A stretch of 16,335 bases of DNA from Planctomycetota bacterium (GTDB taxonomy: Bacteria; Planctomycetota; Phycisphaerae; Phycisphaerales; SM1A02): assembly GCA_022567855.1 (NCBI GenBank), contig JADFGE010000023.1, forward strand, positions 1 through 16,335, in the 5' to 3' direction. Each line of letters starts with the position of its first letter. Position 1 is the stretch's first letter. Positions 8,153 to 15,375 of this stretch are shown here, piece after piece. The notes under the pieces are model-generated. The model was not told the origin of the DNA, ran no database searches, and saw only the letters and a program-made list of their open reading frames with translations. Position numbers and translations under genes: made by a program.

Positions 8153-10396
8153 TCAGAACGACTCGAAACCTTTTTTGTCACCATCCAAGGGGATGGCCTT
8201 CTTGGGGTCGTTCTTCGGGGTCGCTGTTGCCGCGGCGGGTCTCGGGGCTTGCGCCGGCGCCGCGGTCGCCGGGGGGGCGCCACCTGCATCACCACCGGCG
8301 TTGATCTTGAATCGCGCGACGAGCTCGCGCAGTGTCGCAACCTGGGCGGCCGTCTCTTGCGAAGCCGAAGCCAATTCCTCGGCGTTGCCGGCGCTGGCTT
8401 GGGTAAGCTTGTCCAGCTCACCGACACCCGTGTTGACCTGGGTGATGCCGTCGGCTTGCTCTTGCGACGCCGAGGCGATCTCACCGAGCAAGGTGTTGAC
8501 CTTCTCGGTCGAAGTCACGATCTCCTCGAGCGCTTCACCAACGCGTTGGGCGATGGAAACGCCGGTGTCGGCTCGTTGGGTCGACTCCTCGATCATGGCC
8601 GAGGTATTCTTGGCCGCTTCCGCAGACCGCTGAGCGAGGTTGCGGACTTCCTCGGCGACAACGGCAAATCCCTTGCCCGCCTCGCCGGCCCGCGCCGCCT
8701 CCACCGCCGCATTCAACGCCAGCAGGTTCGTCTGGAACGCGATCTCATCGATCACCTTGATGATCTTGGAAATCTCGGCGGAGGACTTCTTGATCTCGTC
8801 CATCGCCTCGGCCATCTGCGTCATTTCCTTCTGACCCTTGCCGGCAGACTTCTGCGACTCCTCGGAGAGCCCGGCCGCCTGCTTGGCGTTCTCAGCATTC
8901 TGATTCGTCATGGAGGACATCTCCTCCAGCGACGAGCTGATCTCTTCAAGGTTGGACGCCTGCTCGGATGCGCCTTCTGAGAGCGACTGGCTGGCGCTGG
9001 CGATCTGCTGCGAGCCGGCGTCGATCTGAGCCGTACCTGTGCCAACCTCGCCCAGTACGTTCGAGATGTTACCGATCATCTCGCCGAACCCGGCCGCGAG
9101 TTGGCCGATCGCATCCTCGCCGGAGAACGGAATCTCTTCGGTCAGATCACCCTCTCCGGCCTTCTGCGCGACGACCATGAGTTGATCCACCTTGTTCTGC
9201 AGTTCCGCGGCCTGCTTCTGCTCGCGCTCCTGGGCCTCGGCCTGCTCGCGCTCCATGCGCTTCTTTTCGGTGATCACGGTCCAGGTCGCCATGGCGCCGA
9301 TGAACTCGCCCTCCTTGTCGGTCACGGCGTCAACCTGCAGGTCGATGTCTTCTTCGCCGATCTTGATCTCGGCGTTGCGCGGGAGCATCGACTTGAAGTT
9401 GGTGATGATATTGCGCTGATACGAGGGATCCTTGTGGAAGGTGTCGATGCAGATACCCATGATTTGATCGACCTTGACCGACAACTGATGCTCGATGGAC
9501 CGGAGCGTCTTGGTCGAGGTCGAGTTCATATAGACGACGTTGAGGTCCTTGTCGGCGAGCATGACGTTGATCGGCATGTTCTCCATCATGTTCTGGACCT
9601 TGTTGGCCTCCGCCTCAGCCTTCTTCTTCTCGGTAATAACGGACCAGGTAGCCATGCCGCCGATGAACTCGCCATCGGCGTCGTAAATCGCATCCACCTG
9701 CAAGTCGATATCCTCGCCGCCAATCATGATCTCGGCGTTGCGCGGCAACATCGACTTGTGGTTCCCGATGATGTTGCGCTGATACGAGGGATCCTTGTGG
9801 AAGCCGTCGATGCAAATTCCAATGAGATCATCGACCCGGAAATTGAGCTTGCCGGCGCCTTCCAGCACCTTGAGGGTCTTCACCGAATTATCGTTGGCAT
9901 ACACGACGTTCAGATCGCTATCGCACAGTAGAATGTTGACCGGCGACTGCTTGACCATCTGCGGGGTTTTCTGGGCCTCGGCCTCGGCCGTCTTCTTGGC
10001 CGTGATGTCCTCCCAGTTGACGATCGTGCCGACGTAGTCGCCGCCCTCATTGAAAACGGCAGCAACTTGAAGGTCCAACGTCAGCGGTCCCAGTGGGATC
10101 TCCGCTTGGTGCGGGAGGTTCTTGGGGCTTCTGAGGATGCCGCGCTGATAGGACGGGTCCTTGTGGAAGATGTCGATGCACTTGCCCAGCATCTCATCGT
10201 GCCCAAAGCCAAAGAGGTCCATGAGGACGTCGTTGATGGCCTCCAGCGTCTCCTTCGCCTTGGTGTTTATATAGACGAGCTCCAGGTTCTCGTCGGCCAT
10301 GAACACGTTGGTGCCGAGGTTCTCTAGAGCGCTTTGAAGCTGGGCGACATCCGAGATGGATCCGTTAACTGCAGTCGAGGTGCTCGTGCCGGACAT
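8153..10396 (-). CDS. Soluble methyl-accepting chemotaxis protein with three Aer2-like PAS domains
   Basis: A 747-aa cytoplasmic chemoreceptor; no membrane segment is visible. GAAAGGA lies 7 bases before the start. Order: PAS1 (~21-132), PAS2 (~147-255), PAS3 (~267-377), coiled coil, HAMP-like segment (~398-446, with GDLT and EDAIGQLAAGF), signalling coiled coil (~446-697) with the conserved hairpin tip IDEIAFQTNLLALNAAVEAA around 549-568, Ala/Pro-rich linker (~701-730) and C-terminal GFESF. Each PAS has FHKDPSYQR, a DLQV Leu and a Trp: His78/Leu109/Trp128, His200/Leu232/Trp251, His321/Leu353/Trp372. These align with the heme ligand His234, Leu264 and Trp283 of P. aeruginosa Aer2. Candidate methylation sites lie in paired Glu/Gln stretches such as NLEEISSSLEEM (482-493). 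Heme binding is inferred, not shown. Confidence 0.95.
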   Translation of the reverse strand: MSGTSTSTAVNGSISDVAQLQSALENLGTNVFMADENLELVYINTKAKETLEAINDVLMDLFGFGHDEMLGKCIDIFHKDPSYQRGILRSPKNLPHQAEIPLGPLTLDLQVAAVFNEGGDYVGTIVNWEDITAKKTAEAEAQKTPQMVKQSPVNILLCDSDLNVVYANDNSVKTLKVLEGAGKLNFRVDDLIGICIDGFHKDPSYQRNIIGNHKSMLPRNAEIMIGGEDIDLQVDAIYDADGEFIGGMATWSVITEKKKAEAEANKVQNMMENMPINVMLADKDLNVVYMNSTSTKTLRSIEHQLSVKVDQIMGICIDTFHKDPSYQRNIITNFKSMLPRNAEIKIGEEDIDLQVDAVTDKEGEFIGAMATWTVITEKKRMEREQAEAQEREQKQAAELQNKVDQLMVVAQKAGEGDLTEEIPFSGEDAIGQLAAGFGEMIGNISNVLGEVGTGTAQIDAGSQQIASASQSLSEGASEQASNLEEISSSLEEMSSMTNQNAENAKQAAGLSEESQKSAGKGQKEMTQMAEAMDEIKKSSAEISKIIKVIDEIAFQTNLLALNAAVEAARAGEAGKGFAVVAEEVRNLAQRSAEAAKNTSAMIEESTQRADTGVSIAQRVGEALEEIVTSTEKVNTLLGEIASASQEQADGITQVNTGVGELDKLTQASAGNAEELASASQETAAQVATLRELVARFKINAGGDAGGAPPATAAPAQAPRPAAATATPKNDPKKAIPLDGDKKGFESF
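9266..9958 (-). repeat. tandem PAS duplication inside the receptor gene
   Basis: PAS2 and PAS3 are close copies with a 121-codon (363-base) period. The FHKDPSYQRNII, KSMLPRNAEI, EDIDLQVDA and GEFIG...MATW...VITEKK segments are shared almost exactly, and a ~30-base stretch is identical at DNA level (starting near 9413 and again near 9776). PAS1 has the same plan but is clearly more diverged. This points to a recent duplication of one sensory domain. Confidence 0.85.
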
Positions 10397-10427
10397 ACCG
10401 TGGTCCTTTCTTTGTCGTTAGTGATGC

Positions 10428-10444
10428 AGCCGAGGATCTCGGCT
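10428..10444. promoter_or_regulatory. hairpin and -35-like box upstream of the receptor gene
   Basis: AGCCGAG-GAT-CTCGGCT is a perfect 7-bp stem with a 3-base loop, 32 bases before the receptor start. Directly upstream in the minus direction is TTGACA (10452-10447), an exact -35 match. The -10 at normal spacing would be CTGCAT, which is poor. The hairpin would lie in the spacer or early leader. Weak evidence. Confidence 0.25.
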
Positions 10445-10545
10445 CGTGTCAAGACTGACCGCGTATCGGACAGCTGAACGCAACCCATAGGTACAAATGG
10501 CGAATGTGCACTACAATCAGAGTTGTTGCCGAGTGATTCAGACAA

Positions 10546-10599
10546 AACTCAGCATTTTGGCTGAGAACTCAGTTGTAGTACCTACCTTGGGTCTGAGTT
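10546..10599. promoter_or_regulatory. cluster of AACTCAG half-sites in the divergent promoter region
   Basis: AACTCAG occurs at 10546-10552 and 10566-10572 in direct orientation, exactly 20 bases apart (about two helical turns). It occurs again inverted as CTGAGTT at 10593-10599. An extra GCTGAG at 10560-10565 forms the dyad CTGAG-AA-CTCAG (10561-10572) and pairs with CTCAGC at 10548-10553. The cluster sits between the divergent receptor gene and the LuxR-type regulator gene, so it is a natural candidate operator for that regulator. No binding has been shown. Confidence 0.45.
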
Positions 10600-10682
10600 T
10601 GCCTTATGACTGCCAATCCTGTCTAGGAATCCCCGCCCGTGCAGACGATAATGGCCTGTCTCCATAAACTTGAGTATACGCC

Positions 10683-12614
10683 ATGCAGACGTCTGATGAT
10701 GCGCCTTCGGCGCGCAACCAACCCAGTTACGAATCTGTTCTGTCGCAGCTCACCACCCGAGAGCGGGAGGTTCTCGCGCTCATCGGGCAGGGGCTGTCGT
10801 CCAACGAGATTGCAGGCTGGCTGCACCGCAGCATCAAGACCGTTCAAACGCACAGATCATCACTGGGACGCAAGCTCGGGGCGTCGAATCGAGTTCAACT
10901 AGCCCGAATCGCAATACAAAGCGGACTGATCACCGCAACCAGTCTCCCAGGTGAGCAGGGATCCGCAGCAGCCGGAGTTCGTTCAGACGCGCCCGGCGAG
11001 GCGCCTGCTTTGCTCGCCCGAATCGATACCACGATCGGTTCGATGACCGGTGTGGGTCTCTTCCGGGCTCTGGTCCGGAATCTGGTTAACCTCGTCGATG
11101 TCAAATGCGCCTGCGTGTGCGAAGTGATCGACGACGGCAGGAAGGTTCGCGCGATCGCATGCTGGACGAAGGACGGTCCCGTTGCGGATTTAGAGTGCGA
11201 ACTGAAGGACTCACCGCTGGAATACGCCCATGATCCGCTCATCGTAGGTGCTCGCCAAAACGCTCAGGATCTGTTTCCATCCATTCAGCTACTCCAAGAT
11301 TTGTCCATCGAGAGCTTCCTCGGGTCGCCGATTCGCGACGCCCGGGGTTTGGTAATAGGTCTACTGGCCCTGTTTGCTGACAAGCCGATCCAAGAATCAC
11401 CTGAGTTGAACCTGTTACTCACAACCTTTGCTCACCGTTGCGGCTCAGAAATCCAGCGCCTTCACACCGAGCGGGTGCTGCGTGAGAGCCGGGCGCAGCT
11501 GCAACAAGCGTACGAACTCAATCCGGTTCCGGCCTACACCTGGAAGGTTCTCGGCGAGGATCTCGTGTTGGAGAGCTACAACGACGCCGCTATGACCAGT
11601 ACCGACGGTCACGTTCGGGATCTAATCGGAACATCGGCCCGGGAGTTCTTTCCGGATCGGCCTGACATCCTGGAGCATCTTGAGCGCTGCATCCGCCTAC
11701 GCACGATATTCAAACGAGAAACACAGTATGACCCGAAGACCGTAGGCGAACAGCGGTACATCGCCTTCACGTTCAGCTTCTTGTCTCCCGACCGGGTGTT
11801 AGTTCACACCGAAGACATCACCGAACGTAAGCAGATCGAGGAATCACTGAAGGAAAACGAGGCCCGGCTCTCCGCAATCCTCGATATCGCCGTTGACGCC
11901 ATAGTCACCATTGACAACGCGGGAATCATCGAGGCGACAAACGCGTCCACCAGCCGTATGTTTGGGTACTCAGCCGAAGAGCTGGTTGGACAGAACGTCA
12001 AGGTTCTAATGCCTGATCCATTTCGGTCTGCGCACGACGACTACCTGAGCCGGTATTTGACTACTGGCGAAAGGAAGATCATCGGCATCGGCCGTGAAGT
12101 CATCGGCAGGCGCAAGGATGGGACGACCTTCCCGGTGGACCTTGCGGTCAGCGAGATGCGAGTCAAGAATCGTCGTCTGTTCACCGGAATCCTGCGCGAC
12201 CTCTCCGATCGTTGTCATGCGGTACAGGAAGCTCGCCAGGCTCAGGCTCGTTTGGAGCATATTCTCGCCGTAGCTCCGGTGGGAATGTACGCATGCAAAC
12301 CGGGAGGCGACTATAGCGTCACGTACATGAGCAGCAACACCGCTTCCGTTTGTGGCTTTGAAGCTCGCGATTTTCTCGACAACAGTAGCCTCTGGATTGA
12401 TCGGGTTCACCCAGAAGACCGGCCTCGTCTTCTGGCAGACTTGGAGAAGCTCATCAAGACCGACAGACAGACACACGAGTACCGTTTTCGCCACAAGAAT
12501 GAAAAATACATCTGGGTACGCGACGACGTGAAACTGATCCGGGACGCAGACAACAATCCACTGGAGATCGTCGGCTGCTGGACTGAAATCAGCAATCGCA
12601 AGGATTCGGATTAG
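10683..12614 (+). CDS. LuxR-type HTH regulator with GAF and three PAS domains, one FixL-like
   Basis: A 643-aa predicted one-component regulator. Order: LuxR/GerE-type HTH (~22-80: LTTREREVLALIGQGLSSNEIA, then KTVQTHRSSLGRKL), GAF (~111-260), PAS-A (273-382), PAS-B (396-510), PAS-C (524-643). There is no kinase, receiver or other output domain, and the DNA-binding domain is at the N-terminus, opposite to the usual LuxR plan. PAS-B closely resembles the FixL heme-PAS: His451, Arg457 and Arg471 match Bradyrhizobium FixL His200, Arg206 and Arg220 at identical spacing; IIGIGR and DGTTFP are shared; FixL His214 is Lys465; Leu236/Ile238 are Leu487/Val489. Oxygen sensing through heme is a reasonable inference. 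The start ATG lacks a clear ribosome site. It is divergent from the chemoreceptor gene. Confidence 0.92.
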   Translation: MQTSDDAPSARNQPSYESVLSQLTTREREVLALIGQGLSSNEIAGWLHRSIKTVQTHRSSLGRKLGASNRVQLARIAIQSGLITATSLPGEQGSAAAGVRSDAPGEAPALLARIDTTIGSMTGVGLFRALVRNLVNLVDVKCACVCEVIDDGRKVRAIACWTKDGPVADLECELKDSPLEYAHDPLIVGARQNAQDLFPSIQLLQDLSIESFLGSPIRDARGLVIGLLALFADKPIQESPELNLLLTTFAHRCGSEIQRLHTERVLRESRAQLQQAYELNPVPAYTWKVLGEDLVLESYNDAAMTSTDGHVRDLIGTSAREFFPDRPDILEHLERCIRLRTIFKRETQYDPKTVGEQRYIAFTFSFLSPDRVLVHTEDITERKQIEESLKENEARLSAILDIAVDAIVTIDNAGIIEATNASTSRMFGYSAEELVGQNVKVLMPDPFRSAHDDYLSRYLTTGERKIIGIGREVIGRRKDGTTFPVDLAVSEMRVKNRRLFTGILRDLSDRCHAVQEARQAQARLEHILAVAPVGMYACKPGGDYSVTYMSSNTASVCGFEARDFLDNSSLWIDRVHPEDRPRLLADLEKLIKTDRQTHEYRFRHKNEKYIWVRDDVKLIRDADNNPLEIVGCWTEISNRKDSD

Positions 12615-12645
12615 GAGCCGGTTGATGCTACAATCTCAGTGGATT

Positions 12646-12804
12646 TCAGGGAGCGACCGGATCGCCGCGGATGACCAACGTATAGACGCGCAAACGGGCA
12701 TCACCCTTGGGCATCACCTCGAACTGGAACGTCAATCCAGACACCGGGTCCTCGATGATCTGCTCTCGAATGATCCATTGCGTTGCCTGAGGCTTGACGG
12801 CCAT
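12646..12804 (-). CDS. possible small hypothetical protein
   Basis: A 52-aa frame starting MAVKPQAT with a GGTGG-like site about 8 bases upstream; an in-frame ATG at 12894 would give 82 aa. The sequence (QIIEDPVSGLTFQFEVMPKGDARLRVYTL) has alternating hydrophobic residues like a small beta-rich protein and reads more protein-like than the other frames here. It is convergent with the LuxR-type gene, 31 bases away. I do not recognise it. The remainder of the 12615-13011 gap shows nothing clear. Confidence 0.4.
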   Translation of the reverse strand: MAVKPQATQWIIREQIIEDPVSGLTFQFEVMPKGDARLRVYTLVIRGDPVAP

Positions 12805-13011
12805 CGTCGTATCCACCAGTAGTAGCCAAGGGTCCTCCGAGCCATCGGGAAGAACCCCCGGTCTGCTTGCGAATCGCCTCACTGGGCACAGCATGGGCCG
12901 ATAACTGTCGTCTTGAAAAGATCGCAGCCTGTCCGCGTTGCGAGACGATCTGTGTCCTTTGGTGTGATTGACGACTGACCAGCTCGGCCTTTTGCAACGG
13001 GGGCAGACAAC

Positions 13012-13809
13012 ATGCCGGGAATGAAGCGACTGCAGAAACTAATCGACGCAATCAACCCACTTCGGGAGCAACTCGTGGGCCATCCCGTGTACGACGAGAT
13101 GAACTCGCTGGAGGATCTGCGGGTGTTCATGCAACACCACGTCTATGCGGTATGGGATTTCATGACGATGCTTACGGCGCTGCAACGGCGCTTCACATGC
13201 GTTGAGGTGCCATGGGTTCCACAGGGCGATCCCGAAGTAAGGCGGCTCATCAATGAGATCTCGATGGAGGAGGAGAGCGACGAGGCTCCCGATGGAGGAT
13301 ACGCCAGCCACTACGAACTCTACCTTGGGGCCATGGAGGAGATCGGGGCCGATACGAGCGCGATTACGGCGCTGATTGATCGCCTTCGCAGTGGCGAATC
13401 GCTAGAGGCCGCGATCACGGATCCGTCAATCCCAACCGCAGCGAGCGAGTTTTCGCAGGAGACGTGGCGCGTCGTTCAGTCGCATGCGCCGCATCAGATT
13501 GCGGCCGCCTTCACCCTCGGTCGTGAGGATCTGATTCCCGACATGTTCAAGAAGCTGGTTCAGGGCCTGCATGCGCGCTTTCCTTCACAGCTCGACCGTT
13601 TCGTGTACTACCTCGAGCGCCACATTGGTCTGGACGAAGATCGCCACGGTCCGATGTCGTTGCGGATGTTGTCGCTGCTCTGCGGCGATGACGAGACGAA
13701 GTGGAATGAGGCGGAGGCGGCAGCAACATCCGCCTTTCGGGCTCGCATTCGCTTGTGGGATGCTGTGACGCAAGCGCTGCCGCGCACAAAGTCCGCCGCA
13801 TGCGTTTGA
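13012..13809 (+). CDS. DUF3050 family protein, heme-oxygenase-like fold
   Basis: A 265-aa protein matching the DUF3050 pattern through its length: LREQLVGHPVY (17-27), MQHHVYAVWDFM (40-51), VEVPWVPQGDP (64-73), RLINEISMEEESDE (78-91), SHYELYL (99-105), DTSAI (114-118) and ERHIGLDEDRHG (202-213). The family is assigned to the heme-oxygenase-like all-helical superfamily, which also includes non-heme diiron enzymes. Candidate metal ligands are His42/43, Glu82/Glu88, His100, His204, Asp208/Asp210 and His212, but no activity is known to me. ATG 13012 follows a GGGGG stretch; ATG 13021 is an alternative. It appears to be a single-gene unit. Confidence 0.85.
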   Translation: MPGMKRLQKLIDAINPLREQLVGHPVYDEMNSLEDLRVFMQHHVYAVWDFMTMLTALQRRFTCVEVPWVPQGDPEVRRLINEISMEEESDEAPDGGYASHYELYLGAMEEIGADTSAITALIDRLRSGESLEAAITDPSIPTAASEFSQETWRVVQSHAPHQIAAAFTLGREDLIPDMFKKLVQGLHARFPSQLDRFVYYLERHIGLDEDRHGPMSLRMLSLLCGDDETKWNEAEAAATSAFRARIRLWDAVTQALPRTKSAACV

Positions 13810-13881
13810 TTGCTCCAGTGCGACGCTGTGTCCGAGATGGGCCAGCTCTGAATATGGCATTGTCCCAGGCAGGATTCTGCG

Positions 13882-14073
13882 CTACCCCATGGATCCGGTA
13901 GGGTTGGTCTGAATCTTGTGCCTCATCCTCCGGCGCACCTCCCGACGAATTGATCGCAACGTCGCCCTGTCGAAGTGGCGCCTGAGTGCCCGGTTCTCCT
14001 TTGGAAGGCGACGGATGTCGCGAGCCCTCTCGGGATCAATCAGATGACCGAATAACAGCGCCAGTATTCGCAT
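13882..14073 (-). CDS. possible small basic hypothetical protein
   Basis: A 63-aa frame with a strong GGGAGG ribosome-like site 12 bases before its ATG. The product is very Arg-rich (RRHFDRATLRSIRREVRRRM), with a short hydrophobic N-terminus (MRILALLFGHLI). It resembles nothing I can name. It may be a nucleic-acid-binding peptide, a remnant of a longer gene or a chance frame. Confidence 0.3.
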   Translation of the reverse strand: MRILALLFGHLIDPERARDIRRLPKENRALRRHFDRATLRSIRREVRRRMRHKIQTNPTGSMG

Positions 14074-14516
14074 TCGCGCAACTTACCTCCCACCTTAGCG
14101 TGCGTCACCAGAGGTCAACTTGCCAACATCGGCCACCACCAACGGAGCTAGTCCATCGCTCGTACTCTGGCTCAACATGCCTGCTGTCCCTGACGAAAAC
14201 TCCGTACTGCTGATTGCACAAAGACTTTCGTCTAGTCGTCAGCGCGAGAATCCCATGCGAGATCGCGCCGTCAGTTGACCGTTCGCCAGCACGAACAAGT
14301 GTCGCACACGATCATCCAACACCCAACAAATGTCCGGATGAGGATTTCGCCACCCACAGGTAGCAACCCAGCTGTCCGCGCATCCGCTCGCGATCATCCC
14401 GCAACGTAATGCCCCTTCTCGGACGTAGCTGCAGCCATCACATCTTCCTTGCTCGGCCCTGGGCCCGGCCACCGAACTTGACTCGGCCTAAACTAGCGCT
14501 ACGATCGTCCGTAATT
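14074..14516. other. intergenic stretch with no convincing gene
   Basis: About 440 bases between the small basic frame and the zinc-ribbon gene. A 52-aa minus-strand frame (14397-14239) looks partly protein-like but has no ribosome site. No tRNA, terminal repeat or integrase is visible. This low-coding stretch may mark the boundary between chromosomal genes and the phage-like genes that follow. Confidence 0.4.
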
Positions 14517-15314
14517 ATGACGCCATCAACATCACCCTCCAAGCGCGAACCTTTGGACCGAGCGTCCTTCGGGCTGTTCGATGTGTATTTCATCTACGAC
14601 AACGCTGGCCGGAACTGGAACGATGAATACTTTACATCCATCGCGCCGCTGCAGGCGGCGCTCCTCAAGGAGATCCGAGTCGCCACCCTCTGGGCCGTCG
14701 AGCGCCAGAATCGAGAGTACGAATCCTACTGGGACGCTCTTACCTGGCTCGAGGGCCCGGCGCGCCCTCGTCGCCTCTCGCGTATACCCGAGATTCGTCT
14801 GGTTGATCGAGTCATGCGATCACTGGCAAGCGATCAGGAGGATCAAGGGGCGATCAAACGTCTGGCTGAGGAACCTGCCCTTAGAAACATCACCACAATG
14901 CACACTTGGGAGGACGCGAAGTTTACGATCAAGGAAGCGCAAGCGCTCGCTCGCACGGACCCTGCGCGTATCCGCACGACGCGCCGCGGCAATCAGCGTC
15001 TTGCACAACCCACCATGTGTCGAGCCTTCAGGGTACCGATGGGTGATGCCGGCGGTTCACTAAGGGGCGTCGACCTGGATCGCCAGCTGGTGCTCACTTT
15101 ACTGGTTCAAATACGATCCGACCTGGAGCTGTTCTATGAAACGGGCTTTCGACGTCTGCGCCGCTGTGAGCGCGACCGATGCGGCGCGTGGTACGTCTCC
15201 AAGCCCATGGGCCAGCAGATCCGATTCTGCTGCAACGTCTGCCGAGCCAGCGAATATCGCGAATCCAGAACTGCAACCAAGCGGCGCTCCAAAGCACTGC
15301 AACACCAGCGATGA
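14517..15314 (+). CDS. hypothetical protein with C-terminal CGNR-like zinc ribbon
   Basis: From ATG 14517 the protein is 265 aa; the 36 codons before it in frame do not look like protein. No ribosome site is clear. The N-terminal ~200 residues are unrecognised and mostly helical, with many charged residues. At 217-248 lies Cys217-x4-Cys222, then Cys238/Cys239 and Cys242 in an FCCNVCRASEYR context: a four-cysteine zinc ribbon like those of CGNR-type proteins and many phage-encoded proteins. The tail is Arg/Lys-rich, suggesting nucleic-acid binding. It lies 61 bases before the ParB-methyltransferase gene on the same strand. Confidence 0.6.
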   Translation: MTPSTSPSKREPLDRASFGLFDVYFIYDNAGRNWNDEYFTSIAPLQAALLKEIRVATLWAVERQNREYESYWDALTWLEGPARPRRLSRIPEIRLVDRVMRSLASDQEDQGAIKRLAEEPALRNITTMHTWEDAKFTIKEAQALARTDPARIRTTRRGNQRLAQPTMCRAFRVPMGDAGGSLRGVDLDRQLVLTLLVQIRSDLELFYETGFRRLRRCERDRCGAWYVSKPMGQQIRFCCNVCRASEYRESRTATKRRSKALQHQR

Positions 15315-15342
15315 GCGTTTTCCTTATTTACCCTATGTATCA

Positions 15343-15352
15343 CGAACGTTCG
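15343..15352. promoter_or_regulatory. 10-bp perfect palindrome before the methyltransferase gene
   Basis: CGAACGTTCG lies in the AT-richer 61-base gap, 23 bases before the methyltransferase start. It could be a binding site for a dimeric regulator. It lacks the internal spacer of a Gram-positive-type LexA box, so an SOS role is not supported. A ten-base palindrome can also occur by chance. Confidence 0.25.
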
Positions 15353-15375
15353 CAATATTTGCACGGAGGCATAAA

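Noticed and set aside
8249..9931. Long plus-strand frames opposite the chemoreceptor gene
   Set aside because: Repetitive Leu/Gly/Asp/His-rich translations are the antisense shadow of the coiled-coil and PAS coding sequence.
14239..14397. 52-aa minus-strand frame with a CWVLDDRVRHLFVLANGQ segment
   Set aside because: Some protein-like character but no ribosome site and no recognisable family; too weak to list as a gene.
15343..15352. CGAACGTTCG as a LexA/SOS box
   Set aside because: The known Gram-positive-type box needs four bases between CGAAC and GTTCG; here the halves overlap at the centre, so it is kept only as a palindrome.
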